A stretch of 64,000 nucleotides of DNA from Janthinobacterium psychrotolerans (GCF_001677885.1 NZ_LOCQ01000046.1:1-64000); one strand, 5' to 3'. Counted from the stretch's first letter, positions 45,063 to 54,238 are shown. Notes: generated from the letters alone by a model not told the origin. Made by a program: numbers and translations.

Positions 45063-46061
45063 ATGAAATTAGCCACACTGAAGGACGGCACGCGCGATGG
45101 CCAGCTGGCCGTCGTCTCGCGCGACCTGAAAACGGCGCACCTGGCCGATGGCATCGCGCCGACCTTGCAAAAGGCGCTCGACGACTGGACCTTTATCGCG
45201 CCCCAGCTGGACTTGCTGTACCAGACCATCAACAGTGGCCGCGGCCACCGCGCCTTTGACTTCGACCCGGCCAACTGCATGGCGCCCCTGCCGCGCAGCA
45301 GCCAGCGGGTGGCCGGTACGGCCTATTTGCCGCAGATCGAGCGCGCCTGCAAGGCGGCCGGCCAGGACATCCCTGCCGACCTGCGCGAGGCGCCGCGCCT
45401 GGTCCAGGGCACCGGCGATGCGTTTCTCGGCGCCCAGGACGAGATCGAACTGGCCTACGAGCAGTGGGGCATCGATTACGAAGCGGGGATCGCCGTCATT
45501 ACCGACGACGTGGCGCTGGGCGCGACGGCCGACCAGGCGCACATGCACATCAAATTGCTGATGCTGGTCAACGATATTACCCTGCGCAATTTGCAGCAGG
45601 CGGAACAAGGCAGCGGCTACGGTTTCGTGCAGTCCAAACCGGCGATGGCCTGTTCGCCGGTGGCGATTACGCCGGATGAGCTTGGCGACGCCTGGCGCGG
45701 CGGCAAGGTGCACCTGCCGCTGCGCTGCAGCCTGAACGGCAAGCTGACAGGCCAGCCGCAGGCCGGCGCCGACATGGCCTTCAATTATCCGCAGCTGCTG
45801 GCCCACCTGTGCCAGACGCGATCGGCCCGCGCCGGCAGCGTGGTGAGCGGCGGCGGCGTGGCCAACAAGGAAGTCAAAAAGGGCTTTTCCAGCATCGTTG
45901 AGCGACGACACCAAGAGTTGATCGCCGATAGCGTCATCAGCACGCCCTATATGCTGTTTGGCGACACCGTGCGCATCGAGATGCCGGGCGAGGACGGCAA
46001 ATCGCTGTTTGGCGCCATCGAACAGACCGTCAAGCAGGCGCAAACCCGGCGCTCCAGGTAA
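45063..46061 (+). CDS. Fumarylacetoacetate hydrolase family protein
   Basis: FAH-superfamily protein (332 aa). Features include the acidic metal-site region DEIELAYEQWGIDYEAGIAVITDDV, ADQAHMHIKLLMLVNDITLRNL, SGGGVANKEVKKGFSSIVERR and the C-terminal TPYMLFGDTVRIEM. It may be fumarylacetoacetase-like or a related C-C hydrolase or decarboxylase. No other tyrosine-degradation gene is present nearby, so the substrate is open. It stands alone between a terminator and the flagellar cluster. Confidence 0.88.
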   Translation: MKLATLKDGTRDGQLAVVSRDLKTAHLADGIAPTLQKALDDWTFIAPQLDLLYQTINSGRGHRAFDFDPANCMAPLPRSSQRVAGTAYLPQIERACKAAGQDIPADLREAPRLVQGTGDAFLGAQDEIELAYEQWGIDYEAGIAVITDDVALGATADQAHMHIKLLMLVNDITLRNLQQAEQGSGYGFVQSKPAMACSPVAITPDELGDAWRGGKVHLPLRCSLNGKLTGQPQAGADMAFNYPQLLAHLCQTRSARAGSVVSGGGVANKEVKKGFSSIVERRHQELIADSVISTPYMLFGDTVRIEMPGEDGKSLFGAIEQTVKQAQTRRSR

Positions 46062-46069
46062 TTTCACTT

Positions 46070-46106
46070 CGGCAAGCTGAAATGCAGGGCATTTATGCCC
46101 CTGTTC
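46070..46106 (+). promoter_or_regulatory. Conserved 37-nt element upstream of flhB
   Basis: This 37-base block matches 49513-49549 (upstream of flhF) at 28 of 37 positions with no gaps. It contains the palindrome aaatgc-agg-gcattt. It lies 94 bases before the flhB ATG. A flagellar master-regulator site (FlhDC) is one option; the spacing does not match the E. coli consensus. Confidence 0.5.
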
Positions 46107-46199
46107 GCCGCATGGCCATCACGGCCGAACGGCAATAATGTTGGCTATCCAGTCCATCATGCGCCAGTTCGGGCCGCGGGACTTCACCGGAGTTGATTG

Positions 46200-47402
46200 A
46201 TGTCGGAAGACAGCGACGCAGAAAAGACCGAAGCCGCGTCACCGAAGCGCCTCGAGCAGGCGCGTGAGGAAGGCGACGTTCCGCGATCGCGTGAAGTGGC
46301 GACGTTCACGGTGCTGATGGCGTCGGGCTGCTGCCTGTGGTTTGCCGGCGACGCCATCGTGCGCCAGCTGACGGCCGTGATGGTGTCCGGCCTGACCCTG
46401 GACCGGGAACAGATACTCAATCCGAATGCCATGATCTTGCGTGTCGCCAGCGACGTGACCTCCGTGTTGCTCACTTGCCTGCCATACGCGGTGGCGATCA
46501 TGGTGGTGGCGCTGGCCTCGCCGCTGCTGGTCGGCGGCTGGCTGTTCAGCTCGAAAGCGTTTACGCCGAATTTCGGCAAGCTCAACCCGATACGCGGCCT
46601 GGGCAATATGGTGTCGAAAAATGCCTTGGTCGAATTGTTGAAAGCGCTGGCCAAGACCCTGGTGGTCGGCTTTGTCGCCTGGCTGGTAATGCAGCATCAC
46701 AAGGATGCCGTGCTGGGCCTGTCGGTCGAAGCGCTGCGCGCCGGCTCGGCGCACATGATCAGCCTGTTGATCAGCGCCTTTCTGTTTATTGTCGGCGCGC
46801 TGGGCCTGATCGCCGCCATCGATGGACCGTACCAGATGTGGCATTACGCCAACAAGATGAAAATGACCTTGCAGGAAGTCAAGCAGGAAGCCAAGGAGTC
46901 GGACGGCAATCCGCAGGTCAAGCAGAAGATCCGCCAGTTGCAGCACGAGATGTCGAAGCGCCGCATGATGGCCGATGTGCCGACCGCCGACGTGGTGGTC
47001 ACCAATCCGACGCACTATGCGGTGGCGCTGAAATACGGCGAGAATTCGCGCGGCGCGCCGCAGGTGGTGGCCAAGGGCGCCGACGAAGTGGCGGCAAAGA
47101 TCCGCGAACTGGCGGGCGAGCACAAGGTTGCCATCCTGGAAGCGCCGGCGCTGGCGCGTGCGCTGTACAAGCATACCGAGATCGGCGACGAGATTCCCGA
47201 AGCGCTGTACGGCGCGGTGGCCGAAGTGCTGGCCTATGTGTTCCAGCTGCGCAGCTACGGCAGTGGCCATGGCCAGCGGCCGGACAAGCCAAAGAAACTC
47301 GCTGTGCCGCCCGAACTCGACCCGCACGATCCCGCTTCGCAGAACAAACAGAGCAAACCGGCGCCCGGCGCCGACAAGAACAATAAAGGAAGTACACCAT
47401 GA
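46200..47402 (+). CDS. flhB: Flagellar type III export protein FlhB
   Basis: Export-gate switch protein (400 aa) with four transmembrane helices (about 30-210) and a cytoplasmic autocleavage site NPTH (in VVTNPTHYAVAL). It switches export from rod-hook to filament substrates. GGAG seven bases upstream supports the ATG at 46200. The C-terminal tail beyond the cleaved domain is Pro/Lys-rich. Its stop overlaps flhA as ATGA. Confidence 0.97.
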   Translation: MSEDSDAEKTEAASPKRLEQAREEGDVPRSREVATFTVLMASGCCLWFAGDAIVRQLTAVMVSGLTLDREQILNPNAMILRVASDVTSVLLTCLPYAVAIMVVALASPLLVGGWLFSSKAFTPNFGKLNPIRGLGNMVSKNALVELLKALAKTLVVGFVAWLVMQHHKDAVLGLSVEALRAGSAHMISLLISAFLFIVGALGLIAAIDGPYQMWHYANKMKMTLQEVKQEAKESDGNPQVKQKIRQLQHEMSKRRMMADVPTADVVVTNPTHYAVALKYGENSRGAPQVVAKGADEVAAKIRELAGEHKVAILEAPALARALYKHTEIGDEIPEALYGAVAEVLAYVFQLRSYGSGHGQRPDKPKKLAVPPELDPHDPASQNKQSKPAPGADKNNKGSTP

Positions 47403-49495
47403 ACGGCTTGAGAATGCCAGCCTGGCTGAGCGGCATGAGCAACAATGCCAGCAAGGGCCTGGCCGCACCGATCATCATCATCATGCTGCTGGCGATGATG
47501 GTGCTGCCGCTGCCGGCGTTTATCCTCGATATCTTCTTCAGCTTCAATATTGCGCTGTCCATCATCGTGCTGCTGACCGCCTTGTATACCGTCAAGCCGC
47601 TCGACTTCATGGCGTTCCCGACGATTTTGCTGGTCTCGACCATGCTGCGCCTGTCGCTGAACGTGGCGTCGACCCGTATCGTGCTGACCGAAGGCCATAC
47701 GGGCGCGGATGCGGCCGGCAAGGTGATCGAGGCCTTCGGCCACTTCCTGATCGGCGGCAACTACACGGTCGGTATCGTGGTGTTTATCATCCTCACCATC
47801 ATTAACTTTACTGTTGTCACCAAGGGCGCGGGCCGTATCGCCGAAGTGGGCGCCCGCTTTGCGCTCGACGCGATGCCCGGCAAGCAGATGGCGATCGACG
47901 CCGACCTGAACGCCGGCCTGATCGTCGAAGACGAAGCGCGCCGCCGCCGCACGGAAGTGGCGCAGGAAGCGGAATTCTACGGCGCCATGGACGGCGCCAG
48001 CAAATATGTGCGTGGCGATGCGATTGCCGGCATCATGGTGACCGTAATCAATATCGTCGGCGGCCTGCTGGTGGGCCTGATCCAGCACGACATGGGCTTT
48101 GCCGATGCGCTGAAGAACTACACCTTGCTGGCCATCGGTGACGGCCTGGTGGCGCAGATCCCGTCGCTGATCATTTCCACGGCGGCCGGTATCGTCGTCT
48201 CGCGCGTGGCCAGCGATCAGGACATCGGCACCCAGCTGGTGGGCCAGCTGTTTGCCAAACCGCAGGTGCTGTATATTACCGCCGGTATTATCGGCGGCAT
48301 GGGCATGATCCCCGGCATGCCGAACCTGGTGTTCCTGCTGCTGGCCGGCGCCCTGGCCGGCTCGGCCTACATGATCACCAAGACGGCGCAGAAGAAGAAA
48401 GCCGACGCTGAAATGCCCAGCGAGGCACCGCAGGCCACCGTGGCGCCGGAACAGGAAGAGGCCAGCTGGCAAGACATCATGCCGGTCGACACCCTGGGCC
48501 TGGAAGTGGGCTATCGCCTGATTCCGCTGGTCGACAAGTCGCAGGGCGGTGAATTGCTCAAGCGTATCAAAGGCATCCGCAAGAAATTCGCCCAGGAAGT
48601 CGGCTTCCTGGCGCCACCGGTGCATATCCGCGACAACCTGGAACTGAAACCTTCGGCCTACCGCATCACGCTCAAGGGCGTGGAAGTGGGCGTGGGCGAA
48701 TCGTTCAATGGCCAGTTCCTGGCGATCAACCCCGGCATGGCCAGCGGCAGCCTGCCCGGCGTGGCGACCACCGACCCGGCTTTCGGCCTGCCGGCTACCT
48801 GGATCGATGGCGCGCTGCGCGACCAGGCGCAATCGATGGGCTATACGGTGGTCGATGCGGGCACCGTGGTGGCCACCCATCTGAATCATCTGATCACTTC
48901 GCATGCGTCCGAGCTGCTGGGCCGCGCCGAAGTGCAATCCTTGCTCGACCACCTGGGCAAGGATGCGCCGCGCCTGGTGGAAGACCTGGTGCCGAAGATG
49001 CTGTCGCTGTCGACCCTGCAAAAAGTGCTGCAGAACCTGCTGATGGAAGGCGTGCATATCCGCGACATGCGCACCATTATCGAAACCCTGGCCGAGCACA
49101 CGGTGCACACGCAAGACCCGACCGACCTGACGGCGCTGGTGCGCGTCTCGCTGGGCCGCGCCATCGTGCAGCAGCTGTTCCCGGGCGCGGCCGAATTGTC
49201 GGTGATGACCCTGGACAACCGCCTGGAACGCCTGCTGATGCAGGCCATGGGCGCCGGCGGCGACGGCTCCGGCATCGAGCCGGGCCTGGCCGACACCATC
49301 GCCCATCAGGCGGGACTGGCCGCGCAGCAGCAGGAGGCGATGGGCCTGACGCCGGTGCTGCTGGTGCCGGCGCCGCTGCGCGCGCTGCTGTCGCGCTTCC
49401 TGCGCCGCGCCCTGCCGCAACTGAAGGTGCTGTCGCATGCGGAAGTGCCGGAAACCAAGACGATACGCGTTACCAGCCTGGTCGGTGCGCAGTAA
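47399..49495 (+). CDS. flhA: Flagellar export gate protein FlhA
   Basis: Central export-gate component (698 aa). About eight N-terminal transmembrane helices include the FHIPEP-family signature region (MRLSLNVASTRIVLTEGHTGADAAGKVIEAFGHF). A linker (about 330-360) leads to the C-terminal substrate-docking domain. Translationally coupled to flhB; AAGGAAG lies before its ATG inside flhB. Confidence 0.97.
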   Translation: MNGLRMPAWLSGMSNNASKGLAAPIIIIMLLAMMVLPLPAFILDIFFSFNIALSIIVLLTALYTVKPLDFMAFPTILLVSTMLRLSLNVASTRIVLTEGHTGADAAGKVIEAFGHFLIGGNYTVGIVVFIILTIINFTVVTKGAGRIAEVGARFALDAMPGKQMAIDADLNAGLIVEDEARRRRTEVAQEAEFYGAMDGASKYVRGDAIAGIMVTVINIVGGLLVGLIQHDMGFADALKNYTLLAIGDGLVAQIPSLIISTAAGIVVSRVASDQDIGTQLVGQLFAKPQVLYITAGIIGGMGMIPGMPNLVFLLLAGALAGSAYMITKTAQKKKADAEMPSEAPQATVAPEQEEASWQDIMPVDTLGLEVGYRLIPLVDKSQGGELLKRIKGIRKKFAQEVGFLAPPVHIRDNLELKPSAYRITLKGVEVGVGESFNGQFLAINPGMASGSLPGVATTDPAFGLPATWIDGALRDQAQSMGYTVVDAGTVVATHLNHLITSHASELLGRAEVQSLLDHLGKDAPRLVEDLVPKMLSLSTLQKVLQNLLMEGVHIRDMRTIIETLAEHTVHTQDPTDLTALVRVSLGRAIVQQLFPGAAELSVMTLDNRLERLLMQAMGAGGDGSGIEPGLADTIAHQAGLAAQQQEAMGLTPVLLVPAPLRALLSRFLRRALPQLKVLSHAEVPETKTIRVTSLVGAQ

Positions 49496-49512
49496 ACCGA
49501 TCAATTTCCGCT

Positions 49513-49549
49513 CGGCAAATTGAAATACGGGACATTTCCGGTCCTGTTC
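49513..49549 (+). promoter_or_regulatory. Conserved 37-nt element upstream of the flhF leader
   Basis: Second copy of the 46070-46106 element (28 of 37 identical). It is placed 97 bases before the leader ORF and 150 before flhF. Its presence between flhA and flhF suggests a second promoter inside the cluster. Confidence 0.5.
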
Positions 49550-49645
49550 CTTCTATCATTTCTTTGGCGCATCCCCAATAATGGAGGCTGTCAGAGTGAT
49601 CCGTGTCCCGTCTGGGAGGCATCGCTCACGCAACAGGAGTCGAAG

Positions 49646-49702
49646 ATGGTCACACAGTTCAGCCAGAAGCACGCCAAGCCAGCCATGGGAGTGTGGTCAT
49701 GA
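49646..49702 (+). CDS. Short upstream ORF coupled to flhF (18 aa)
   Basis: A short frame encoding MVTQFSQKHAKPAMGVWS with a good AGGAG six bases before its ATG. Its TGA overlaps the flhF ATG as ATGA, the arrangement used for translational coupling. No known leader peptide is recognised and there is no amino-acid run typical of attenuation. It could instead be an alternative entry site that feeds ribosomes to flhF. Confidence 0.45.
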   Translation: MVTQFSQKHAKPAMGVWS

Positions 49703-51003
49703 ATGTGAAAAAATTTACCGCGCCGACCTCGCGCGATGCGCTGCGCAAGGTGCGTGAAGCGCTCGGTCCGGACGCCGTGATCCTGTCGAATCGCCAGGGC
49801 GATGGCGTGGTGGAAATCCTGGCGCTGGCCAATGACGATGCCGCCTCGCTGGCCTCGCCGCCGGCCGCCTCGGAAATGTCGCAGCCGCGCCCGCAGTTGC
49901 AGACCCAGTTTGCGGTGCCGCAGCGGCCATCGGCGCCGCCTGCCCGTCCTGCCCCGGCGCCTGCCGAAGGCCTGGACCTGGCGCGCATGCAGCAGATGAT
50001 GACCAGCGCGCTGGCGCATGTGAAAAAGAACGCCTCGGCCGACATCGACGGCATGATGAATGAAATCCGCGCCATGCGCGGCATGATGGAAACCCAGCTG
50101 GCCGAAATTTCCTGGAGCGCCACCCAGCAGCGCGAGCCTCAAAAAAACGTGGTGCTGCGTGAAATGCTGGCCGCCGGCTTTTCGGCCAGCCTGGCGCGCT
50201 ACCTGATCGACAAGCTGCCGGCCGGCCTGGACGGTGCGCAAAGCATGCGCTGGATCAAAACCGTGCTGAGCCGCAACCTGAACACCATGGCCAACGAAGA
50301 CGCCATGCTCGAGCAAGGCGGCGTGTTCGCCCTGGTTGGCCCCACCGGCGTCGGCAAGACCACCAGCACCGCCAAGCTGGCCGCGCGCTGCGTGATGCGC
50401 CACGGACCTGAAAAGCTGGCGCTGATCACCACCGACGCCTATCGTATCGGCGCCCACGAGCAGCTGCGCATCTACGGCAAGATTCTCGGCGTGATGGTCC
50501 ATTCGGTGAAAGACGAGGCCGACCTGCGCATCGCCCTGAAAGAACTGAAAAACAAGCACACGGTGCTGATCGATACCGTGGGCGTGAGCCAGCGCGACCA
50601 GATGGTCACGGAACAGGTGGCGATGCTGTCGGGCGCCGGCGCCGATGTCAAGCGCCTGCTGTGCCTGAATTCGACCGCGACCCAGGAAACCCTCAATGAA
50701 GTGGTGCGCGCCTATCAGGGCGGCGGCCTGGCCGGCTGTATCATGACCAAGCTCGATGAAGCGGCCTCGATCGGCAATGTGCTCGACGTGGTGATACGCC
50801 AGAAGCTCAATCTGTTCTATGTGTCGAACGGCCAGCGCGTGCCGGAAGATTTATACCTGGCCGACCGCGGCTACCTGATCGACCGCGCCTTCAAGCTCAA
50901 GCGCGACAGCGCCGCGACCCAGTTTTCGGACGACGAATTGCCGCTGCTGATGGCCCAGGCCGCGACCCGCAACAACGAAGCACGCGGGGTGCATGGTGGC
51001 TAA
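49699..51003 (+). CDS. flhF: Flagellar SRP-like GTPase FlhF
   Basis: SRP-family GTPase (434 aa) that sets flagellar position and number. A basic N-terminal domain (about 1-100, Pro-rich) and N-domain precede the G domain: P-loop GPTGVGKT (214-221), TTDAYRIGAHEQL, IDTVGVSQRD (G3) and TKLDEA (G4). The start at 49699 (MNVKKFTAPTSRDAL) has GGGAG seven bases upstream; longer in-frame starts were rejected. It overlaps flhG by 11 bases. Confidence 0.95.
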   Translation: MNVKKFTAPTSRDALRKVREALGPDAVILSNRQGDGVVEILALANDDAASLASPPAASEMSQPRPQLQTQFAVPQRPSAPPARPAPAPAEGLDLARMQQMMTSALAHVKKNASADIDGMMNEIRAMRGMMETQLAEISWSATQQREPQKNVVLREMLAAGFSASLARYLIDKLPAGLDGAQSMRWIKTVLSRNLNTMANEDAMLEQGGVFALVGPTGVGKTTSTAKLAARCVMRHGPEKLALITTDAYRIGAHEQLRIYGKILGVMVHSVKDEADLRIALKELKNKHTVLIDTVGVSQRDQMVTEQVAMLSGAGADVKRLLCLNSTATQETLNEVVRAYQGGGLAGCIMTKLDEAASIGNVLDVVIRQKLNLFYVSNGQRVPEDLYLADRGYLIDRAFKLKRDSAATQFSDDELPLLMAQAATRNNEARGVHGG

Positions 51004-51868
51004 TTTTGATTTCGACCAGGCCGAGGGATTGCGCCGCATGCTTGCCGGCGTGCAGCCACGCGTGCTGACGTTCCTGTCGGCCACGCCGCAGGACGACAAG
51101 GGCGCAATGCTGGTCAACCTCGGCGCGTCCCTGGTGCATGCGGGCAATGAAGTGCTGTTGCTCGACGCCAGCACCAGCGGCGACGGCGTCGCCTCGCGGC
51201 TGGGCCTGGCGCATGGCGCCAGCCTGCTCGACGTGGCGCGCCAGCAGTGCGGCCTGAACCAGGTGATTCACCAGGTGCCGCAAGGCTTCGGCGTGGCCAG
51301 CCTCGGCGCGCGCGGCCATCTGATGGACGGCCCCGGCTACGCCAGCGAGGATGAAGCGCGGCGCCTGGCCAAGACCTTTGAAGTGATGGCGCGCCAGGCC
51401 GGCATCGTGCTGGTCGATGGCGACATGAGCATGGCCGGGCAGGGCGGCGCCTGCTTCCCGGTGCCGATGATGGCCAGCGCCGACATCGTGGTGCAGGTCT
51501 CGACCAGCGCCACCTCGATCAAGGCCGCCTACTGCCTGATCAAGCGCCTGAACCAGGAACTGGGCCGCCGTCCTTTCGGCATTCTCGTCACCGGCGCTTC
51601 CGAAACGGAAGCAAAAGTGGTATACGATAATATGGCACAAGCGGCAAGTCGCTACCTGGCCGTGAAACTGACGTCGATGGGCTCGGTTCCGGCCGACGAA
51701 TACCTGCATCGCGCGGCGCGGCTGGGCCGCAGCGTGATCGATGCGTTTCCGCTCGCTGGCGCATCGGTGGCGTTTCGCGGACTGGCCGAACGGCTGGCCC
51801 GCTCGGCGGCGCCGGTGCTGGGCACCACCTTGTACCAGACGGGGAACCCACACCATTTCAGCGCCTGA
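50993..51868 (+). CDS. flhG: FlhG/FleN-like MinD-family protein with degenerate P-loop
   Basis: Partner of FlhF (291 aa). The N-terminus keeps the FlhF-activating helix DQAEGLRR (residues 8-15), and MinD-like features follow (LVNLGASLVHAGNEVLLLDAS, VLVDGDMS). The deviant Walker A expected as GKGGVGKT instead reads SATPQDDKG (29-37): one Lys remains but the glycines and the GKT/S end are lost. ATP binding, and therefore membrane dimerisation, is doubtful, while FlhF stimulation may persist. The gene position and overlap with flhF make the FlhG identity firm. Confidence 0.85.
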   Translation: MVANFDFDQAEGLRRMLAGVQPRVLTFLSATPQDDKGAMLVNLGASLVHAGNEVLLLDASTSGDGVASRLGLAHGASLLDVARQQCGLNQVIHQVPQGFGVASLGARGHLMDGPGYASEDEARRLAKTFEVMARQAGIVLVDGDMSMAGQGGACFPVPMMASADIVVQVSTSATSIKAAYCLIKRLNQELGRRPFGILVTGASETEAKVVYDNMAQAASRYLAVKLTSMGSVPADEYLHRAARLGRSVIDAFPLAGASVAFRGLAERLARSAAPVLGTTLYQTGNPHHFSA

Positions 51869-51909
51869 TGATGTTGCAGCACCCCTCACACGATAATAAT
51901 AAGTAGCCT

Positions 51910-52641
51910 ATGTACACGGTCAAAGGGAAATCGAACAAGGATCATTTGCTGACGGAGCATATTCCGCTGGTAAAGCGCCTGGCGCATCACATGAAGGCCA
52001 AGTTGCCGCCATCGGTCGAGGTCGACGACCTGATCCAGGCCGGCATGATCGGCCTGCTCGATGCCATCACCCGCTATGAAGAGACGCATGGCGCGCAGTT
52101 CGAAACGTATGCCGTCTTGCGGATTCGCGGCGCCATGCTCGACGAGTTGCGCACCAGCGACTGGTTGCCGCGCAGCATGCGCCAGAACATGCGCAAGATC
52201 GAAGAGGCGATGAGTACCCTGCAGCAGCGCCTGGGCCATCCGCCGACCGAATCGGAAGTGGCCAAGCTGCTCAAGATATCGCTGGTCGATTACCAGGAAA
52301 TGCTGGGCGAGGGCGGTGGCCACCAGCTGGTCTACTACGAAGACTTCCATGACCCGGACGGCAATGACAGCTTCCTCGACCGCCATTGCGTGGACGAGGA
52401 CAGCGACCCGCTGCGCTCCCTGCTCGACACCGACTTCCGGCAGTCCGTGATCGACGCCATCGATGCGCTGCCGCCACGCGAGAAAATACTGATGAGCCTG
52501 TATTACGAGGAAGAGCTGAACCTGAAAGAGATCGGCGCCGTGATGGGGGTGTCCGAGTCGCGCGTGTCGCAGCTCCATACCCAGGCCGTCGCGCGCCTGC
52601 GCGCAACCCTGAGGGAGCAGGCGTGGACTGGTCCAGCGTAA
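51910..52641 (+). CDS. fliA: Flagellar sigma factor sigma-28
   Basis: RNA polymerase sigma-28 (243 aa) for late flagellar genes. Region 2 (LVKRLAHHMKAKLPPSVEVDDLIQAGMIGLLDAITRYE), region 3 and the region 4 helix-turn-helix (LKEIGAVMGVSESRVSQLHTQAVARL) are all present. It is held in check by FlgM (56821-57126); a sigma-28 promoter is visible upstream of that gene. The start lacks a clear ribosome site. The 3' end overlaps motC by 19 bases. Confidence 0.96.
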   Translation: MYTVKGKSNKDHLLTEHIPLVKRLAHHMKAKLPPSVEVDDLIQAGMIGLLDAITRYEETHGAQFETYAVLRIRGAMLDELRTSDWLPRSMRQNMRKIEEAMSTLQQRLGHPPTESEVAKLLKISLVDYQEMLGEGGGHQLVYYEDFHDPDGNDSFLDRHCVDEDSDPLRSLLDTDFRQSVIDAIDALPPREKILMSLYYEEELNLKEIGAVMGVSESRVSQLHTQAVARLRATLREQAWTGPA

Positions 52642-53369
52642 TCGGGCTGGCGCTGGCGCTGGCGGGCCTGCTGGTCGGCCAGGCACTAGAGGGCGGCAAG
52701 ATGGCCTCCCTGCTGCAGCCGGCCGCCTTTGCCATCGTTGTGATCGGCACCTTCGGCGCGGTGCTGCTGCAGACGCGCCTGCGCACCTTCGTGCGCGGCC
52801 TGGAGATGCTGCGCTGGGTATTTTTCCCGCCCGCCGACACGCGCGAACAACTGGGCCGCGATATCGGCCTGTGGAGCCTGACGGCGCGCCGCGACGGCAC
52901 CCTGGCGCTCGAACGCATGATGGAGAGCACCGACGATCATTTCAACGCCAAGGGCCTGCGCATGATCGTCGACGGCATCGCGCCCGACAAGCTGCGCCAG
53001 CTGCTCGACGTGGAAATTTCCGCCTATGAACTGGCCGAACGACAGGCCGTGAAAATCTGGGAATCGGCGGCCGGCTATTCGCCGACCATCGGCATCCTGG
53101 GCGCCGTGCTGGGCCTGATACACGTGATGGAAAACCTGACCGACCCCGGCAAACTCGGTGGCGGCATCGCGGTGGCGTTCGTCTCGACCATCTACGGCGT
53201 CGGCCTGGCCAACTTGCTGTTCCTGCCGGTGGCCAACAAATTGAAAGCCATCGTCTCGCGCCGCGTGGTGCAGTATGAAATCACGGCCGCCGTGTTCTAC
53301 GATATCGCCACCGGCGACCATACGCGCATCATCGAAGAGCGCGTGGCCAGCCTGCTTCACGAGCACTGA
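52623..53369 (+). CDS. motC: Flagellar stator protein MotC (MotA family), GTG start
   Basis: Proton-channel stator subunit (248 aa) with four transmembrane helices (about 6-24, 31-52, 148-172, 180-205) and the MotA motif SAAGYSPTIGILGAVLGLIHVMENL. It begins with GTG (52623), supported by AGGGAG five bases upstream inside fliA. Pairing with MotD beside fliA resembles the Pseudomonas motCD locus, which supplies a second stator set. Confidence 0.92.
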   Translation: MDWSSVIGLALALAGLLVGQALEGGKMASLLQPAAFAIVVIGTFGAVLLQTRLRTFVRGLEMLRWVFFPPADTREQLGRDIGLWSLTARRDGTLALERMMESTDDHFNAKGLRMIVDGIAPDKLRQLLDVEISAYELAERQAVKIWESAAGYSPTIGILGAVLGLIHVMENLTDPGKLGGGIAVAFVSTIYGVGLANLLFLPVANKLKAIVSRRVVQYEITAAVFYDIATGDHTRIIEERVASLLHEH

Positions 53370-53382
53370 GCGAGCACTGACC

Positions 53383-54171
53383 ATGATGCGGCGCGCGCGC
53401 AGGAAGTATGACGAGGACCCTGACAACCAGGACCGCTGGCTGATTTCCTACGCCGATTTCATCACCCTGCTGTTCGCCTTTTTTGTGGTGATGTACGCGA
53501 TTTCGCAGGTTAATGAGGGCAAGTACCGCGTGTTCTCCGATTCCATCGGCACCGCCTTCAGCCTCGACAAGGGCGCACCGCCGATCCAGATGGAGGCGCC
53601 GCAGGCCATTCCCTTGCCGAACCCGGCCCTGAAACGCCGCACCGAAGCGATCCGCCGCGAACGCGAACACATGACGCGCCTGGCGCAGGACCTGACTTCG
53701 ACCCTGGCGCCGCTGGTGAAAGAAGGCAAGGTGCGCGTGACCCAGACCAGCCGTGGCGTGAGCGTGGAAATCAATGCCAGCGTGCTGTTCGATCCGGGCG
53801 CCGCCGGCCTGACTGCCGAATCGGACCAGGCCCTGCGCGCGGTGGCGGTGCTGCTGCGCGGCGACAGCCACAATGTGCAGGTGGAAGGCCATACCGACAT
53901 CCAGCCGATCAGCAATTCCAATTTTGCCTCGAACTGGGAACTGTCGTCGGCGCGCGCCAGCGCCGTGGTACGATTGTTTATCGCCAGCGGCGTGCCGGCG
54001 CAGCGCTTGACGGCGGTCGGCCACGCCGACAATATTCCGGTCGCCGACAACGACACGCCGGAAGGGCGGGCGCGCAACCGCCGCGTCGCCGTGACGATAC
54101 TGTCCGGCATCGCCGACACGGTGACGGAAGTGCCGACCGCGCCCGCGCCGTTGCCGGGCAATCCGCAATAA
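53383..54171 (+). CDS. motD: Flagellar stator protein MotD (MotB family)
   Basis: Peptidoglycan-anchored stator subunit (262 aa). The N-terminal anchor helix (WLISYADFITLLFAFFVVMYAIS) holds the channel Asp in SYADF. The C-terminal OmpA-like domain binds peptidoglycan (VEGHTDIQPISNSNFASNWELSSARA, and RNRRVAVTIL). It lies 13 bases after motC. No chemotaxis genes lie between fliA and motCD. Confidence 0.93.
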   Translation: MMRRARRKYDEDPDNQDRWLISYADFITLLFAFFVVMYAISQVNEGKYRVFSDSIGTAFSLDKGAPPIQMEAPQAIPLPNPALKRRTEAIRREREHMTRLAQDLTSTLAPLVKEGKVRVTQTSRGVSVEINASVLFDPGAAGLTAESDQALRAVAVLLRGDSHNVQVEGHTDIQPISNSNFASNWELSSARASAVVRLFIASGVPAQRLTAVGHADNIPVADNDTPEGRARNRRVAVTILSGIADTVTEVPTAPAPLPGNPQ

Positions 54172-54238
54172 TCAGGCTGTGCCTGGCCTTGCCGCTTGCT
54201 ACAATCGCGGCATCTTTGTTTTTTCTTCTATCCCCATC

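Noticed and set aside
46070-46106. Sigma-54 promoter upstream of flhB
   Set aside because: A GG/GC pair is present but with 11 rather than 10 intervening bases, and the paired copy at 49513-49549 lacks the GC.
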